A DNA stretch of 46,382 bases, taken from the NCBI GenBank assembly GCA_021827645.1, contig JAKAVA010000029.1:1-46382 (forward strand), written 5' to 3'. Shown here one piece after another: positions 18,629-27,926 of the stretch (position 1 is the stretch's first letter; the number at the start of each line of letters is the position of its first letter). The notes under the pieces were generated by a model, which searched no databases, was not told the origin of the DNA, and saw only the letters and a list, made by a program, of their open reading frames with translations. The translations under genes and the position numbers were made by a program. This stretch comes from Planctomycetota bacterium. GTDB lineage: Bacteria; Planctomycetota; Phycisphaerae; WQYP01.

Positions 18629-19249
18629 CTACGAACACATCTCTTTGATCCCGTTCACGAATGCTCTGAAGGACGCCGACTGATTTCGGCGGGGAACCAT
18701 GTGCTCTGACACTTTCCGCGCCACCTCGATCTTGGGCATTCCGGCCGGATAATATCCCGCTTTTTGAAGCTCCCTTTGCAACGACTCCCAAGTCCCTCCG
18801 CGAATTGCGTCCGGATTGCGATATCTTTGCCTTCTCGCAAGGGTGGGAGGTATTCCGGGATAAGCTGCAGCGAGCGCCTCAATATCGCCGAAAAACCACG
18901 CCTCCAATTCCTCAATCGCAATGCGATTGAGCACGTGGATACGGCCGTCAGCCCGGGGTCGCGTTTTGGTCCCAAGCCCGGCGTCGATCGCGGCCGCCTC
19001 CATCTCTCCCTTCAGATCGCGGCACTCATCCCGGTCGCAGTCGAGTAACACCACAATCCGCCAGTCAGGATCGATCCACTTTGCATACCCCGAGAGTCGC
19101 CGGGGGAGCTGCCGACGTAAATCCCTCTTCCCCTGAAAGGGGTGCACACGAAACTCGTCCCCAGGCCGCAGCAATTGCGGAGCGAGGATTCGAAGAAATT
19201 CCGCACAGGATTCCTCTTCCACAAGAAACTCGACGTGCATGCGACTCAC
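18629..19249 (-). CDS. DUF4276 (TOPRIM-like) protein, partner of upstream ATPase
   Basis: This 206-residue protein resembles the DUF4276 family, whose members look like compact TOPRIM domains. Candidate metal-binding acids are the Glu run in FLVEEES (residues 8-14) and LLDCDRDE (about 68-75). [27 protein letters not shown] and a C-terminal [14 protein letters not shown] are further conserved-looking blocks. TOPRIM domains in OLD-type nucleases cut or nick nucleic acid, and the same may apply here. The gene starts with GTG at 19249, overlapping the stop codon of the ATPase gene by 4 bp (GTGA). An ATG three codons later (19240) is an alternative start. The overlap implies translational coupling and a joint function. 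It converges with the rplL terminator. The exact biochemical role is unknown. Confidence 0.8.
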   Translation of the reverse strand: MSRMHVEFLVEEESCAEFLRILAPQLLRPGDEFRVHPFQGKRDLRRQLPRRLSGYAKWIDPDWRIVVLLDCDRDECRDLKGEMEAAAIDAGLGTKTRPRADGRIHVLNRIAIEELEAWFFGDIEALAAAYPGIPPTLARRQRYRNPDAIRGGTWESLQRELQKAGYYPAGMPKIEVARKVSEHMVPRRNQSASFRAFVNGIKEMCS

Positions 19250-20514
19250 CGCTCCCCATTCGCGGCTTCATTCCGCCCACCCGCCGGTGGGCGGCCGCCT
19301 CCAGTTCCAAATGAATCGCTAATATCTAAGAACCCCTCCATCCAGAGTTGGCCGAGCTTCCCACCAGTCTCCATGAGCTCCTGAATTAACTCCATGTCAC
19401 TGGCGCAGCGCCCCTCTGTATAACCCTTGTCATCGCGGTACAGAACCCAGACCTCCTCCGGCATCAGGGCGTTGACAAAGTAGGGAGAATGCGTCGTCAC
19501 CATGAGCTGGCTGTGGGCGGCAGCCTGCCGACATTCCTCCGCCAGTTCCGGCAACAACCGGGGGTGGAGCTGATTTTCAGGCTCCTCAATTCCAATTAAC
19601 GGTGGCGGCGAGGGATCGTGCAGGATGGTGAGGTATGCAAGCATCTTGAGCGTTCCGTCGGATGCAAATTTCGCCAATACCGGTTTTTCAAAGGGCGCAT
19701 CTTTAATCTGCAGCAGAAGGCGTCCGTCGGCCATGAGTTCCGCATCCACGCGTTCCAACCGTGGAATCCTCTGGGCGAGAATGGCGAGAATTTTCCCAAG
19801 CCGTTCCGGATGCTGCTCCTTGAGGTATTGCACAACATTCGCCAGATTGTCGCCGGTTTCCGAGAGCCTCTCCTGCGGCCCGGCTTCAGGTACACCGCGG
19901 GCGCTGTCGGCGGTCAGGTATGACAGATACCAACCGGTGATAAATCGACGCAGGGCACTGACCCTGGGGTGTTTGGCAAATTGGCCGAGCGTGTTGACCG
20001 CGAGCATCTCCCGCGAGTCGAGGGCCTCCTCAACCCGATCGTCCTTGTCGTCGGGAGTGTCGCCAGTGATTACCCGGCCCCAACCCTCCTTGAATTCCAG
20101 AAACCTGAACGGTGCCCCAAATTGTTTTCCACGCCGCCACTGGAGCCACTCCTCACGAACAAAGGGCCCCCGCGCATCCTCGTCAATCTTGAGATGATAC
20201 GTAATCGGTGTTGCGCCGGGTGACTCACGGTATTTAACCTCGATTTCGATGGGGCCATCCGATCCACGTGTGCGCAGTTCCTTGAAGCGTCCACGCTTAT
20301 CCCATGCCTTCCGCAGGCCGACCGAAAAGCATTCCGAAAGAAATGCGAAAACGTCAAATACAGTTGACTTGCCGCTACCATTGGGGCCAAGAAGCACCGT
20401 AAGGGGCGTGATCTTCTTCAGTTCCAAGTCGCGGATGGCGCGGTAATTTCTGATTCGCAGATATTCTATCCTCGGGACCGTTACCGAGTTTGATCGTGAG
20501 TCCGTTTGCCGCAT
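19246..20514 (-). CDS. AAA_21-type ATPase (ABC/OLD-like), paired with DUF4276
   Basis: This 422-residue P-loop ATPase belongs to the SMC/ABC-like AAA_21 group. Walker [10 protein letters not shown] is at residues 43-51. An ABC-signature-like [14 protein letters not shown] follows in the C-terminal half, then Walker [13 protein letters not shown] and a switch histidine in TTHSPYFVN. The middle region (about 90-270) is variable. Such ATPases pair with TOPRIM-like or other effectors in OLD, Gabija, PARIS and related anti-phage systems. Here the immediate partner is the DUF4276 gene, joined by a GTGA overlap. The ATG at 20514 has GAGGTGA 5 nt upstream. An extended -10 (TGTTATGAT, complement of 20532-20540) lies just before it. 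A second ATPase gene lies 159 bp upstream on the same strand. It may be a defence module, but DNA repair or another role is not excluded. Confidence 0.85.
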   Translation of the reverse strand: MRQTDSRSNSVTVPRIEYLRIRNYRAIRDLELKKITPLTVLLGPNGSGKSTVFDVFAFLSECFSVGLRKAWDKRGRFKELRTRGSDGPIEIEVKYRESPGATPITYHLKIDEDARGPFVREEWLQWRRGKQFGAPFRFLEFKEGWGRVITGDTPDDKDDRVEEALDSREMLAVNTLGQFAKHPRVSALRRFITGWYLSYLTADSARGVPEAGPQERLSETGDNLANVVQYLKEQHPERLGKILAILAQRIPRLERVDAELMADGRLLLQIKDAPFEKPVLAKFASDGTLKMLAYLTILHDPSPPPLIGIEEPENQLHPRLLPELAEECRQAAAHSQLMVTTHSPYFVNALMPEEVWVLYRDDKGYTEGRCASDMELIQELMETGGKLGQLWMEGFLDISDSFGTGGGRPPAGGRNEAANGER

Positions 20515-20653
20515 ACCGTCACCTCGCGAGGATCATAACACGGGCGGCACATTTTAAGGAAGGCATCGGTTGGCCAGCTTCCGGGAGAAGCTGGCAGATT
20601 CCGCCACCCCGCGCATTTTCACAGTTAAAAATGTATCAACCGCCGCGTGTCGG

Positions 20654-20677
20654 GTGATCACAATATTTCATGATCAC
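20654..20677. repeat. 24-bp inverted repeat between two ATPase genes
   Basis: GTGATCA (20654-20660) and TGATCAC (20671-20677) form a perfect inverted repeat around a 10-bp AT-rich centre, overlapping the stop codon of the 370-residue ATPase. The symmetry and spacing suit a dimeric repressor operator for the downstream ATPase-DUF4276 pair. There is no U-run to make it a terminator. Confidence 0.45.
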
Positions 20678-21786
20678 GCTGAGGATTGACTTTTTTCTTC
20701 CGGCTCCAATCCCGCAGCTCCGGTGAGTTCCGCCATCAGATCAGGCATATCTCCGTCGGTAATCGGCAGTATCCGCGTCCCTTTGCCGGTCATCTGGACC
20801 CGGCGAATCGCTTCAACGGGGAAGCACCGCACCAGTTCAGGATTATGCGTGGTGATCAAAAACTGGGTGCCCAGTTCCTTTGCAGCCGCCAGCATGTGCT
20901 CCGCAAAGATGGGAAGTAAATTGGCGGAAATGCCGGTATCCGGTTCTTCAATAATGACCATCGGCGACGTGGTCGCCTGATAGATGGCCACGAGATAAGC
21001 CAAGATGCGCCTGAATCCGACCGATTGCTGGCTCAATGAAAGATGAACAGTGGATTCATTAAATCTGACGGCAACCGCCAACTCATTGTTGCGGTGCGGA
21101 TCACGTGCTATTAATTCAATTTCCGGGAACCATTTGGTGAGAACCTCTTCGATGCAGCGCCAGCGAGGGAGGGTATTCAAATTTTCCATGATCCCCCGGA
21201 GCACCTCCCCCGCATTGGACCCGTCACGCATCATGGCATGGTCTGCCCGCTGGCTTTTGGTTTGCGTTAATACTGTGGGCGGAAATTCATAAAACGACAC
21301 GCCACGTCCGAGCGTCAAGTAGGCGATATTGGCATCTTCGAGCGGGGTAAGCCAACGCAGCTTGGAGGGGTGGTTTTGCGGGTTCACGCCGTCGAGTTTC
21401 GGCTGGTGCGACCATTTTCCGTCGCGCCAAGCGAAGATCGGCTTGGCGTCTCCCGACTGCTTGAGCAGTTCAGCAACCGGTTCAACCGCATTATGATGAA
21501 AACCCACTTCCAGATTGTACGTCAGTTGTTGCTCTGTCCCCGGAGCGTCAAAACTCAGATCAAACCGGCTCCTGAACACCTCATTAGCCATGCCGCCGCC
21601 GGGCCGAATGTGGACCGCATTCGGCGTTACGCCGTTGAACCATGGTGCCGGTTCACCGGTGATGAGATAACGCAGCAGATCAAACGATTCCAGAAAGTTG
21701 GACTTTCCCGAACCCGTAACACCAGCCAAGACCGTCACCGGCGCAAGTCGGACTTCAACATCCACAATACTTTTGAAATTCTGCAC
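20674..21786 (-). CDS. AAA_21-type ATPase, possibly with a broken N-terminus
   Basis: This 370-residue P-loop ATPase of the AAA_21/ABC-like group has Walker A GVTGSGKS at residues 22-29, an ABC-signature-like segment QQSVGFRRILAYLVAI, Walker B VIIEEPDTGIS and a switch His in TTHNPELVR. The frame starts at a GTG (21786) with no ribosome binding site. Reading further upstream in the same frame gives YR, then a TGA, then MIK from an ATG at 21804 that has GGAGG 13 nt before it. The family-like N-terminus would thus be MIK-stop-YRVQNFKSI, which suggests a nonsense change at codon 4 or a sequencing error. It lies 159 bp upstream of the ATPase-DUF4276 pair on the same strand and could form a three-gene unit with it. 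It has no DUF4276 partner of its own. Confidence 0.78.
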   Translation of the reverse strand: MQNFKSIVDVEVRLAPVTVLAGVTGSGKSNFLESFDLLRYLITGEPAPWFNGVTPNAVHIRPGGGMANEVFRSRFDLSFDAPGTEQQLTYNLEVGFHHNAVEPVAELLKQSGDAKPIFAWRDGKWSHQPKLDGVNPQNHPSKLRWLTPLEDANIAYLTLGRGVSFYEFPPTVLTQTKSQRADHAMMRDGSNAGEVLRGIMENLNTLPRWRCIEEVLTKWFPEIELIARDPHRNNELAVAVRFNESTVHLSLSQQSVGFRRILAYLVAIYQATTSPMVIIEEPDTGISANLLPIFAEHMLAAAKELGTQFLITTHNPELVRCFPVEAIRRVQMTGKGTRILPITDGDMPDLMAELTGAAGLEPEEKSQSSA

Positions 21787-21804
21787 ACGGTATCACTTGA
21801 TCAT

Positions 21805-22328
21805 GTTTACTTTTCCGCCTCCGTATCTGGAAGGTATTTTAACTCCGTTTCGCGGGCCTGCTATCTACTCTCACGGGGCGATGACCGAGCGTCCCTCGAT
21901 GCTTCCGGCGTCAGCAAAGGGCGAAGATGGAATGGGGCATTTGCGGGGCCGGGCCGGGCCGTCATCCTTTCAAAAGTGAAGAGTGAGACAAAGCAAAACA
22001 AGAAATCACACCAGCCGAGCCGCGTACCAGCAGGCCTGTGCTCATCACGTCAATAATAAAAGAAAGCTCGTCTTCATCTCAGGGGGTGTTAAAGATGAAA
22101 TCTGGATTATGGAGCAAACAGGGACGAACAAATCTTAAAAACTCCGGACATCCACGGCTTACCTTGTGGCCAATTTTTAGCGTAGGCGTTGCACGAGGTG
22201 TAGACGGGAACCTGAAAGCAATTGCAGTTCCGCGAATGGAGTGCTAATCTCGCGATTGCGATTTTTGCTGTTGTCGACGTCACCGGTGCAGTGGGTGCGA
22301 ACGAATGTATCTAAAACAGGATATCCTC
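21805..22328. other. Divergent region between the ATPase and GH99-like genes
   Basis: These 524 bp separate the minus-strand ATPase from the plus-strand secreted protein. They should contain both promoters, but I found no clear -35/-10 pair. A 50-codon frame beginning at ATG 22095 with a G-rich stretch upstream shows no family resemblance and is not called. Nothing else is recognisable. Confidence 0.35.
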
Positions 22329-23684
22329 ATGCGACTTCATCGATTTGTCGGCTCTACCCGGATCATACCACTATCATTAATAATTGCTGCGACAATCAGC
22401 ATGCCGGCGTTTGCGGCAAGCTTAAAGTCTCTCCATGTCTTCGTCGACCGCTCCCATCTGCTGGAAGGACAGTGCGTGGTTCTGACCGCCCACGCACTGA
22501 AATCTGACGGCAAACCGGCCGCCGGCTTAAAAGTCAGGGCATGGATGAATGGAAAACCTTGGTGTACGTATGAAAGAACGTCTGCTTCAGGGGTGGCCCG
22601 TCTGATTCTGCCCATTCCGGAGGTCGGCAACGTCAAACTTGCCGCGAAAGCGGATGGAGTGACATCCCCAAAGGTAATCGTGCATGTCCGCCGGCGTAAA
22701 TTTCATATCATCACCGATCCGAATCATCTCATCGGGATGGAGTATGAGACTTGGTGGGGACCGGGTTATGCGAAGTGGAATCATGCCGAGGCGGTTCCGA
22801 TCTTGGGGCATTACAGTTCGCTGGACCCGCGGATCATTAAGCAGCAGGCGCTCTGGTTTGACCGGATGGGTATTAATTTTGTGGAATTGGACTGGACCAA
22901 CAACCTGGTCCACCCCTTTCCTGATGCGGTCGCCAAAGAATGCATGGCCGCCACCCGGCTCGTCTTTCGCGTCTATCGGCACATGCGGCAGCATCCAAAA
23001 ATTGTCCTGCTCATGGGCCCGGAACACAATCTCTGGTTGGGTCGCAAAACGCCTTACACGGGCCCATGGTTCCGCAAGCAGGTCAATTATGTTTATCGAC
23101 ATTTTATTGACAATCCGCGGGACAGTGGGATGTATCTGCATTATCTCGGCAAACCGCTGCTGAACTTTTATCTTAACGGCCCCAGGTCGAATCGCCTGCC
23201 CAAAATCGTTGATCCCCGCTTCACGATTCGATACGTTGGCGCATGGCTGCAGACGACGAGGGAAGATCGCTACGGCGCCTGGTCCTGGTACGATCAAAAG
23301 CCCACCCCGACCTATTTCAATGGCAAAGTTGAGGCGCTAACGGTAGCCAGTGGATATCCGGCAACGAACCCGCCTTACTGGCGAGGCGCCCACGCCGGCG
23401 CCAAAAATGACGGTCTGACTTATCGTGACCAGTGGAGGGTGGCGGATCATGATCTGCCGCATTTTCTGTTTCTGTGTCAGTGGAATGAGTTTGCGAAACC
23501 GGACCAGTTCAATATCAACCTGAGCAACGATATGGAGCCAACCATCATGACCGAAATGGGATCGCACCGTCCCAGTGGCTGGGGATTTTATTACACACTC
23601 CTGACGCGCATGGAGATCGCACGTTATCATCGAATCATCGCGCAAACGGCAGACAGGACGTCAACCAAAACCTCAGACCAATAG
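22329..23684 (+). CDS. Secreted GH99/GH71-like protein with N-terminal Ig-like domain
   Basis: This 451-residue protein starts with a good signal peptide (RIIPLSLIIAATISMPAFA, cleavage about residue 30). Next comes a domain of about 90 residues, probably an Ig-like beta-sandwich (VFVDRSHLLEGQ through LILPIPEVGNVKLAAK). The rest resembles TIM-barrel glycan-active proteins of the GH99/GH71 type: GMEYETWWGPG, GHYSSLDPRIIKQQALWFDRMG, VELDWTN and a late CQWNEFAKPDQ. Such enzymes act on mannans or other alpha-glycans, so a role in polysaccharide breakdown outside the cytoplasm is plausible but not shown. I chose the ATG at 22329 because the signal peptide begins there and AGGATA precedes it; the frame is open from 22305. 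It is divergent from the ATPase cluster and has no obvious operon partner. Confidence 0.6.
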   Translation: MRLHRFVGSTRIIPLSLIIAATISMPAFAASLKSLHVFVDRSHLLEGQCVVLTAHALKSDGKPAAGLKVRAWMNGKPWCTYERTSASGVARLILPIPEVGNVKLAAKADGVTSPKVIVHVRRRKFHIITDPNHLIGMEYETWWGPGYAKWNHAEAVPILGHYSSLDPRIIKQQALWFDRMGINFVELDWTNNLVHPFPDAVAKECMAATRLVFRVYRHMRQHPKIVLLMGPEHNLWLGRKTPYTGPWFRKQVNYVYRHFIDNPRDSGMYLHYLGKPLLNFYLNGPRSNRLPKIVDPRFTIRYVGAWLQTTREDRYGAWSWYDQKPTPTYFNGKVEALTVASGYPATNPPYWRGAHAGAKNDGLTYRDQWRVADHDLPHFLFLCQWNEFAKPDQFNINLSNDMEPTIMTEMGSHRPSGWGFYYTLLTRMEIARYHRIIAQTADRTSTKTSDQ

Positions 23685-24018
23685 TCGGCCGAGCGGACGA
23701 GCACGGACGGTATCGATGCATGGAGGGCCTCGGGCGAGACGGCCGCATGATGTCATTCGCCTCTGTCTAGCATCAAGAACACAAAGATTTCGTCTCGAGA
23801 TACGCTCGCTTCGCCTCACCATTTCGGCTTGCTGGGTGTGGGGTGGGTCCATGCCAGCGGCGCGGGGAAAGGGGTCTTCAATTCGGGCCGGAGCGGGTAT
23901 CCCGATGCAGGCCGATGGAGAGTCCTAAAATTCGGGACAGCTTACCCTTGACACCCTTCTCATTTTCGACCATACCATACGGTTCGCTGGTGGTTGGAAA
24001 AGTGACGACGGAAATGGC
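23685..24018 (+). promoter_or_regulatory. thrS upstream region with candidate promoter
   Basis: This 334-bp gap separates the secreted protein from thrS. TTGACA at 23948-23953 is followed by TACCAT at 23973-23978 (19 bp) or CATACC at 23971-23976 (17 bp), about 40 bp upstream of the thrS start. There is no T-box-like specifier structure that I can recognise and no terminator-like stem. The remainder shows no gene. Confidence 0.4.
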
Positions 24019-26010
24019 ATGCTGACGATTACCTTACCTGATGGAAGCACCCGCACCTACGAGCAATCCACGCTTACCGGTGCAGACATTGCCCAATCAA
24101 TCGGCAGGCGGCTTGCGGCCGATGCGATCGGCGTACTCATTGACGGGCAGCTTCACGATCTTACCTACCCCATCACCCATGATGCCAAGGTTGCGATTGT
24201 CACCGCCAAAACCGACGACCCCAACGCGATGTATCTTCTGCGCCACTCCACCGCGCACGTGATGGCGGAGGCGATTACAGACCTATTCCCGGATGTCAAA
24301 CTTGCTTACGGCCCTCCGGTGGAGGGTGGCTTTTATTACGATATGGAATCGGCGACGCCGATTACAGAGGCGGACTTTCCGCGTATTGAAAAACGCATGG
24401 CGGAAATCGCCAAAGAGAACCGCCCGTTTACCCGCTATGAACTGCCGCAGAATGATGCGATGGCGGCTCTTGAAAGGCAGGGCAATCCGTACAAATTAGA
24501 CAACGCGCGGCGGGCCATTGAACAGGACCCTCATGCCGTGATCAGTTTTTACGCCACCGGCGAGCCGGGGAAGAACTGGGAAGATTTATGCCGCGGCCCG
24601 CACCTCCCATCCACCGGCCGGATTGGGGCATTCAAAGTCACCAGTGTTGCCGGAGCGTACTGGCATGGGGATGCCAGCAAGCAGCAGTTACAGCGGGTGT
24701 ATGGCATTGCCTTTTTCAGCCAGGCGCAGCTTGATGAATACGTTCACCAGCAGGAAGAGGCGAAAAAACGCGACCACCGCGTGCTGGGCAAGCAACTGGA
24801 ACTCTTTACCATTTCGCCGCTGGTGGGCAGCGGATTGATTCTCTGGATGCCGCGCGGCGGTGTGATTCGGCAGGAGCTTGAAACCTTCATGCGGGAACAG
24901 CTCGCCCTGCGCGGATACAGTGCGGTCTACACTCCGCACATCGGGCATATTGATCTGTACAAAACCAGCGGCCACTATCCGTATTACAAAGATTCGCAAT
25001 TTCCCACCATCAAGATGTCGCAGCGCGACCCGGACGATCAAAGCGAATACCTGCTCAAGCCGATGAATTGCCCGCATCACATTCAAATTTATGCCGCCCA
25101 CCCGCGCAGCTACCGTGATCTGCCCATTCGCCTGGCGGAGTTCGGAACGGTTTATCGCTTTGAACAGTCGGGTGAGCTATCGGGCATGACGCGGGTACGG
25201 GGCTTTACCCAGGATGACGCCCATCTGTTCTGTACGCCGGAACAGGTGGAACAGGAACTGGTCAGCACGCTGGATATGGTGCTGCTGGTGCTCAAGACGC
25301 TCGGCTTTCAGGATTATCAGTGTCGGGTGAGTCTGCGCGATCCGGCATCGGACAAATACGCCGGCGACCCGCAGTTGTGGGACCGGGCGGAAAACACGCT
25401 GCGCCGCATCGTCGCGGGCTCCGGGATCAAATCGGTTGAAGCCGTCGGCGAGGCGGCATTCTACGGCCCAAAACTGGATTTTCTGGTCCGTGATGTGATC
25501 GGTCGGCAGTGGCAGCTCGGCACGGTACAGCTGGATTATGTGCTGCCGGAGCGTTTCGGGCTGGAATATATCGGGAGCGACAATCAGCCGCATCGGCCGG
25601 TGATGATCCACCGGGCTCCGTTTGGCTCGATGGAACGGTTCACGGGGATCTTGATTGAGCATTTCGCGGGTGCTTTTCCGGCGTGGCTGGCGCCGGTGCA
25701 GGCAAGCGTGCTGACCATCAGCGAGAAATTTCTGGATTATGGACGCGAGGTCCTCTCCGCCCTGCAGGCAGCCGGGATCCGGGCGGATATGGATACGGCA
25801 AGCGACAAAATCGGGGCAAAAATTCGGCGCAGTCGGGAACTCAAAACGCCGTATATGCTCATTGTGGGGGGCAAGGAACAGGAAAATCGCGCCGTTTCCG
25901 TGCGCACGCGTAAAGATCGGGATCTGGGCAGTGTGCCGCTGGATGAATTTATCCGCCGCCTGCGGGAAGAGATCACGTCCCGCAGTGTGCAGTCCCTGAT
26001 GATCGACTGA
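24019..26010 (+). CDS. thrS: Threonyl-tRNA synthetase
   Basis: This 663-residue class II synthetase charges tRNA-Thr. The N-terminal TGS domain (MLTITLPDGSTRTYE, residues 1-60) is followed by the editing domain with HSTAHVMAEAI (about 75-85). The catalytic core has PMNCPHHIQIY (about 348) and GEAAFYGPKLDFLVRD. The C-terminal anticodon-binding domain ends in KEQENRAVSVRTR. Length matches E. coli ThrS (642). The gene begins a plus-strand pair: its TGA stop overlaps the possible first ATG of the UDP-sugar pyrophosphorylase gene by one base. Confidence 0.98.
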   Translation: MLTITLPDGSTRTYEQSTLTGADIAQSIGRRLAADAIGVLIDGQLHDLTYPITHDAKVAIVTAKTDDPNAMYLLRHSTAHVMAEAITDLFPDVKLAYGPPVEGGFYYDMESATPITEADFPRIEKRMAEIAKENRPFTRYELPQNDAMAALERQGNPYKLDNARRAIEQDPHAVISFYATGEPGKNWEDLCRGPHLPSTGRIGAFKVTSVAGAYWHGDASKQQLQRVYGIAFFSQAQLDEYVHQQEEAKKRDHRVLGKQLELFTISPLVGSGLILWMPRGGVIRQELETFMREQLALRGYSAVYTPHIGHIDLYKTSGHYPYYKDSQFPTIKMSQRDPDDQSEYLLKPMNCPHHIQIYAAHPRSYRDLPIRLAEFGTVYRFEQSGELSGMTRVRGFTQDDAHLFCTPEQVEQELVSTLDMVLLVLKTLGFQDYQCRVSLRDPASDKYAGDPQLWDRAENTLRRIVAGSGIKSVEAVGEAAFYGPKLDFLVRDVIGRQWQLGTVQLDYVLPERFGLEYIGSDNQPHRPVMIHRAPFGSMERFTGILIEHFAGAFPAWLAPVQASVLTISEKFLDYGREVLSALQAAGIRADMDTASDKIGAKIRRSRELKTPYMLIVGGKEQENRAVSVRTRKDRDLGSVPLDEFIRRLREEITSRSVQSLMID

Positions 26011-27491
26011 TGATCGCTGTTATATCTGTTTCTGTATTTATGGATTTATACATTGCCATGACACATCCCCCCCTTCATCACGACGCACTGTTGGAAAAAG
26101 TTATCGCTGCCGGTCAGGAACACGTTTACCGATTTTACGACTCTCTGACAGAAGCGGACAAAGAGCATCTGGACGCCCAAGTGGCGGCGATGGATTGGGA
26201 ACTAATATCAAAGCTGGTGTCGGATGTTGTCCTCAGGCCCGTGCCCTTTGAATTGCCGCGCAGCATTGAACCGGCACCCTACCTACCGAATAAACCGATC
26301 GATGCGGCCACGCAGGATATATATGCCCGTGCCCGCCACCGCGGCATCACGCTGCTGAGGGATGGACAGATTGCCGCCTTCGTCGTTGCCGGAGGACAGG
26401 GCACACGATTGGGCTGGCCCGGCCCCAAGGGAACGTTTCCCGCCACGCCGGTGAAAAAAAAACCGCTCTTTCAGTGTTTTGTTGAATATCTTCGTGCCTT
26501 GGAGGCACGCCACCATACCACCATCCCTTTTTACATCATGACCAGCACCGCCAATCATGATGCCACCGTGGATTTCTTCCGGCGTCATGATTATTTTTCC
26601 ATGCCCGAATCGCAAATCATGTTCTTCAGTCAGGATATGCTTCCGGCCGTGGGATTTGACGGAAAGGTGCTGCTGGAGACCCCATCCTCGATGGCCCTGT
26701 CGCCCAACGGCCACGGCGGATCGCTCCTGGCTCTGCACAAAAGCGGTGCCCTTTCAGATATGCGGCGCCGTGGTGTAACGCAAATCAGCTATTTTCAGGT
26801 GGATAACCCGATTGTTCGGTGCGTCGATCCGCTGTTCATCGGCCTCCATGATATCCACGAAGCGGATATGTCCAGCAAAATGCTCCCCAAGGCCTTCGGC
26901 AAGGAAAAGCTCGGCAACTTCTGCCTCGTTGATGGAAAGATTGTCGTGATTGAATACAGCGACCTTCCCGAGCAGCTCGCTGAGGCCCGGCAAGCTGATG
27001 GAGAGCTGAAATTCCGAGCCGGCAGTATTGCCCTGCACGCCGTCCGGCGGTCTTTTGTTGAACAGCTCAACGCGCATGGTTTTGCGCTTCCCTATCACCG
27101 GGCAGAAAAGAAAGTTCCGCACATCGATCTTCATACGGGTAAGCCCGTCAATCCTGCTTCCCCCAATGCCGTCAAGATGGAGACGTTTGTCTTCGATGCC
27201 CTGCCGCTGGCAACCAAGTCGATCATCTATGAGACCGACCGGATTGATGAGTTCGCACCAATCAAAAATGCCGAGGGAGTGGATTCACCTGCGTCGGCGG
27301 CGGATATCATCACACGCCGCAGTAGCCAGTGGCTCGCCGCGGCAGGGATCGATGTGCCGAAGAAACCGGACGGCTCTCCAAACGCCGTCATTGAAATCAG
27401 CCCATCATTTGCCATCTACCCCGAGGATGTAGTCGACAAATACATGCAGGTTCCGCCGATCGCCCCAGGCTCGCAGGTCTATCTGCCATAG
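26010..27491 (+). CDS. UDPGP type 1 family nucleotidyltransferase (UDP-sugar pyrophosphorylase)
   Basis: This protein of up to 493 residues belongs to the eukaryote-like UDPGP/UAP1 family, which makes UDP-GlcNAc or UDP-glucose from UTP and the sugar 1-phosphate. The nucleotide-binding loop VVAGGQGTRLGWPGPKG is at about 125-141. TPSSMALSPNGHGGSLLAL, the VDNPIVRCVDPLFIG metal/substrate strand and KMETFVFDALP are all typical. The product supplies activated sugar for envelope glycans and may feed the galE and lipid A routes nearby. The first ATG (26010) overlaps the thrS stop. In-frame ATGs at 26040 and 26058 exist, and the family-like part starts at the last (MTHPPLHHDALL). None has a clear ribosome binding site, so the true start is unsettled. 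Which sugar it uses cannot be told from sequence alone. Confidence 0.9.
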   Translation: MIAVISVSVFMDLYIAMTHPPLHHDALLEKVIAAGQEHVYRFYDSLTEADKEHLDAQVAAMDWELISKLVSDVVLRPVPFELPRSIEPAPYLPNKPIDAATQDIYARARHRGITLLRDGQIAAFVVAGGQGTRLGWPGPKGTFPATPVKKKPLFQCFVEYLRALEARHHTTIPFYIMTSTANHDATVDFFRRHDYFSMPESQIMFFSQDMLPAVGFDGKVLLETPSSMALSPNGHGGSLLALHKSGALSDMRRRGVTQISYFQVDNPIVRCVDPLFIGLHDIHEADMSSKMLPKAFGKEKLGNFCLVDGKIVVIEYSDLPEQLAEARQADGELKFRAGSIALHAVRRSFVEQLNAHGFALPYHRAEKKVPHIDLHTGKPVNPASPNAVKMETFVFDALPLATKSIIYETDRIDEFAPIKNAEGVDSPASAADIITRRSSQWLAAAGIDVPKKPDGSPNAVIEISPSFAIYPEDVVDKYMQVPPIAPGSQVYLP

Positions 27492-27554
27492 GAAACGGCT
27501 CAGCGTAAGTTTGTGATGATGCGGAATCGGATCCGTCGGTTTTCGGCTGAAATG

Positions 27555-27923
27555 TCAGTCATCGCACAGGTGCGTCTGGGATTGCGTGTAGGCCAGATGG
27601 AAGACGCACCAGGTTGCTTCATCATCGGGTTTATCGAGCCGGGTTCGGAAACTCCGCAGTTCGACATAAACCGACTTTTGATCGCGGGTTTCAACAAACG
27701 CAAAGGGAGACCCGTCATCATTCTCGCACCGCAGCGGCCAGGGCACCGCATCCATCGGTGGCTCGGGCTGATCCCCTGCCGCAAGGAGCAGGCCGTCAGG
27801 TGTACGTCCCACCCGCCGCATATCCGCTGGGATTGCATCACCCGGCAAACAGAAGATGTACCCCTCGACGGTCCATTGCGGATGGAGCAGCAGCGGCAGG
27901 GATGAAATATATTCGCTGGGCAT
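27555..27923 (-). CDS. Small protein of unknown function, downstream of lysA
   Basis: This 122-residue soluble protein is not recognised. It starts 3 bp after the lysA stop codon, which argues for cotranscription and makes it the most credible frame in this stretch. The sequence is balanced, with Trp and Pro spread through it (HPQWTVEGYIFCLPGD, MDAVPWPLRCEND) and no signal peptide or membrane segment. A competing 147-residue frame (27500-27943, same strand) is very rich in Arg and Cys and looks like a shadow. No catalytic motif is visible and no function can be given. Confidence 0.6.
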   Translation of the reverse strand: MPSEYISSLPLLLHPQWTVEGYIFCLPGDAIPADMRRVGRTPDGLLLAAGDQPEPPMDAVPWPLRCENDDGSPFAFVETRDQKSVYVELRSFRTRLDKPDDEATWCVFHLAYTQSQTHLCDD

Positions 27924-27926
27924 AAA

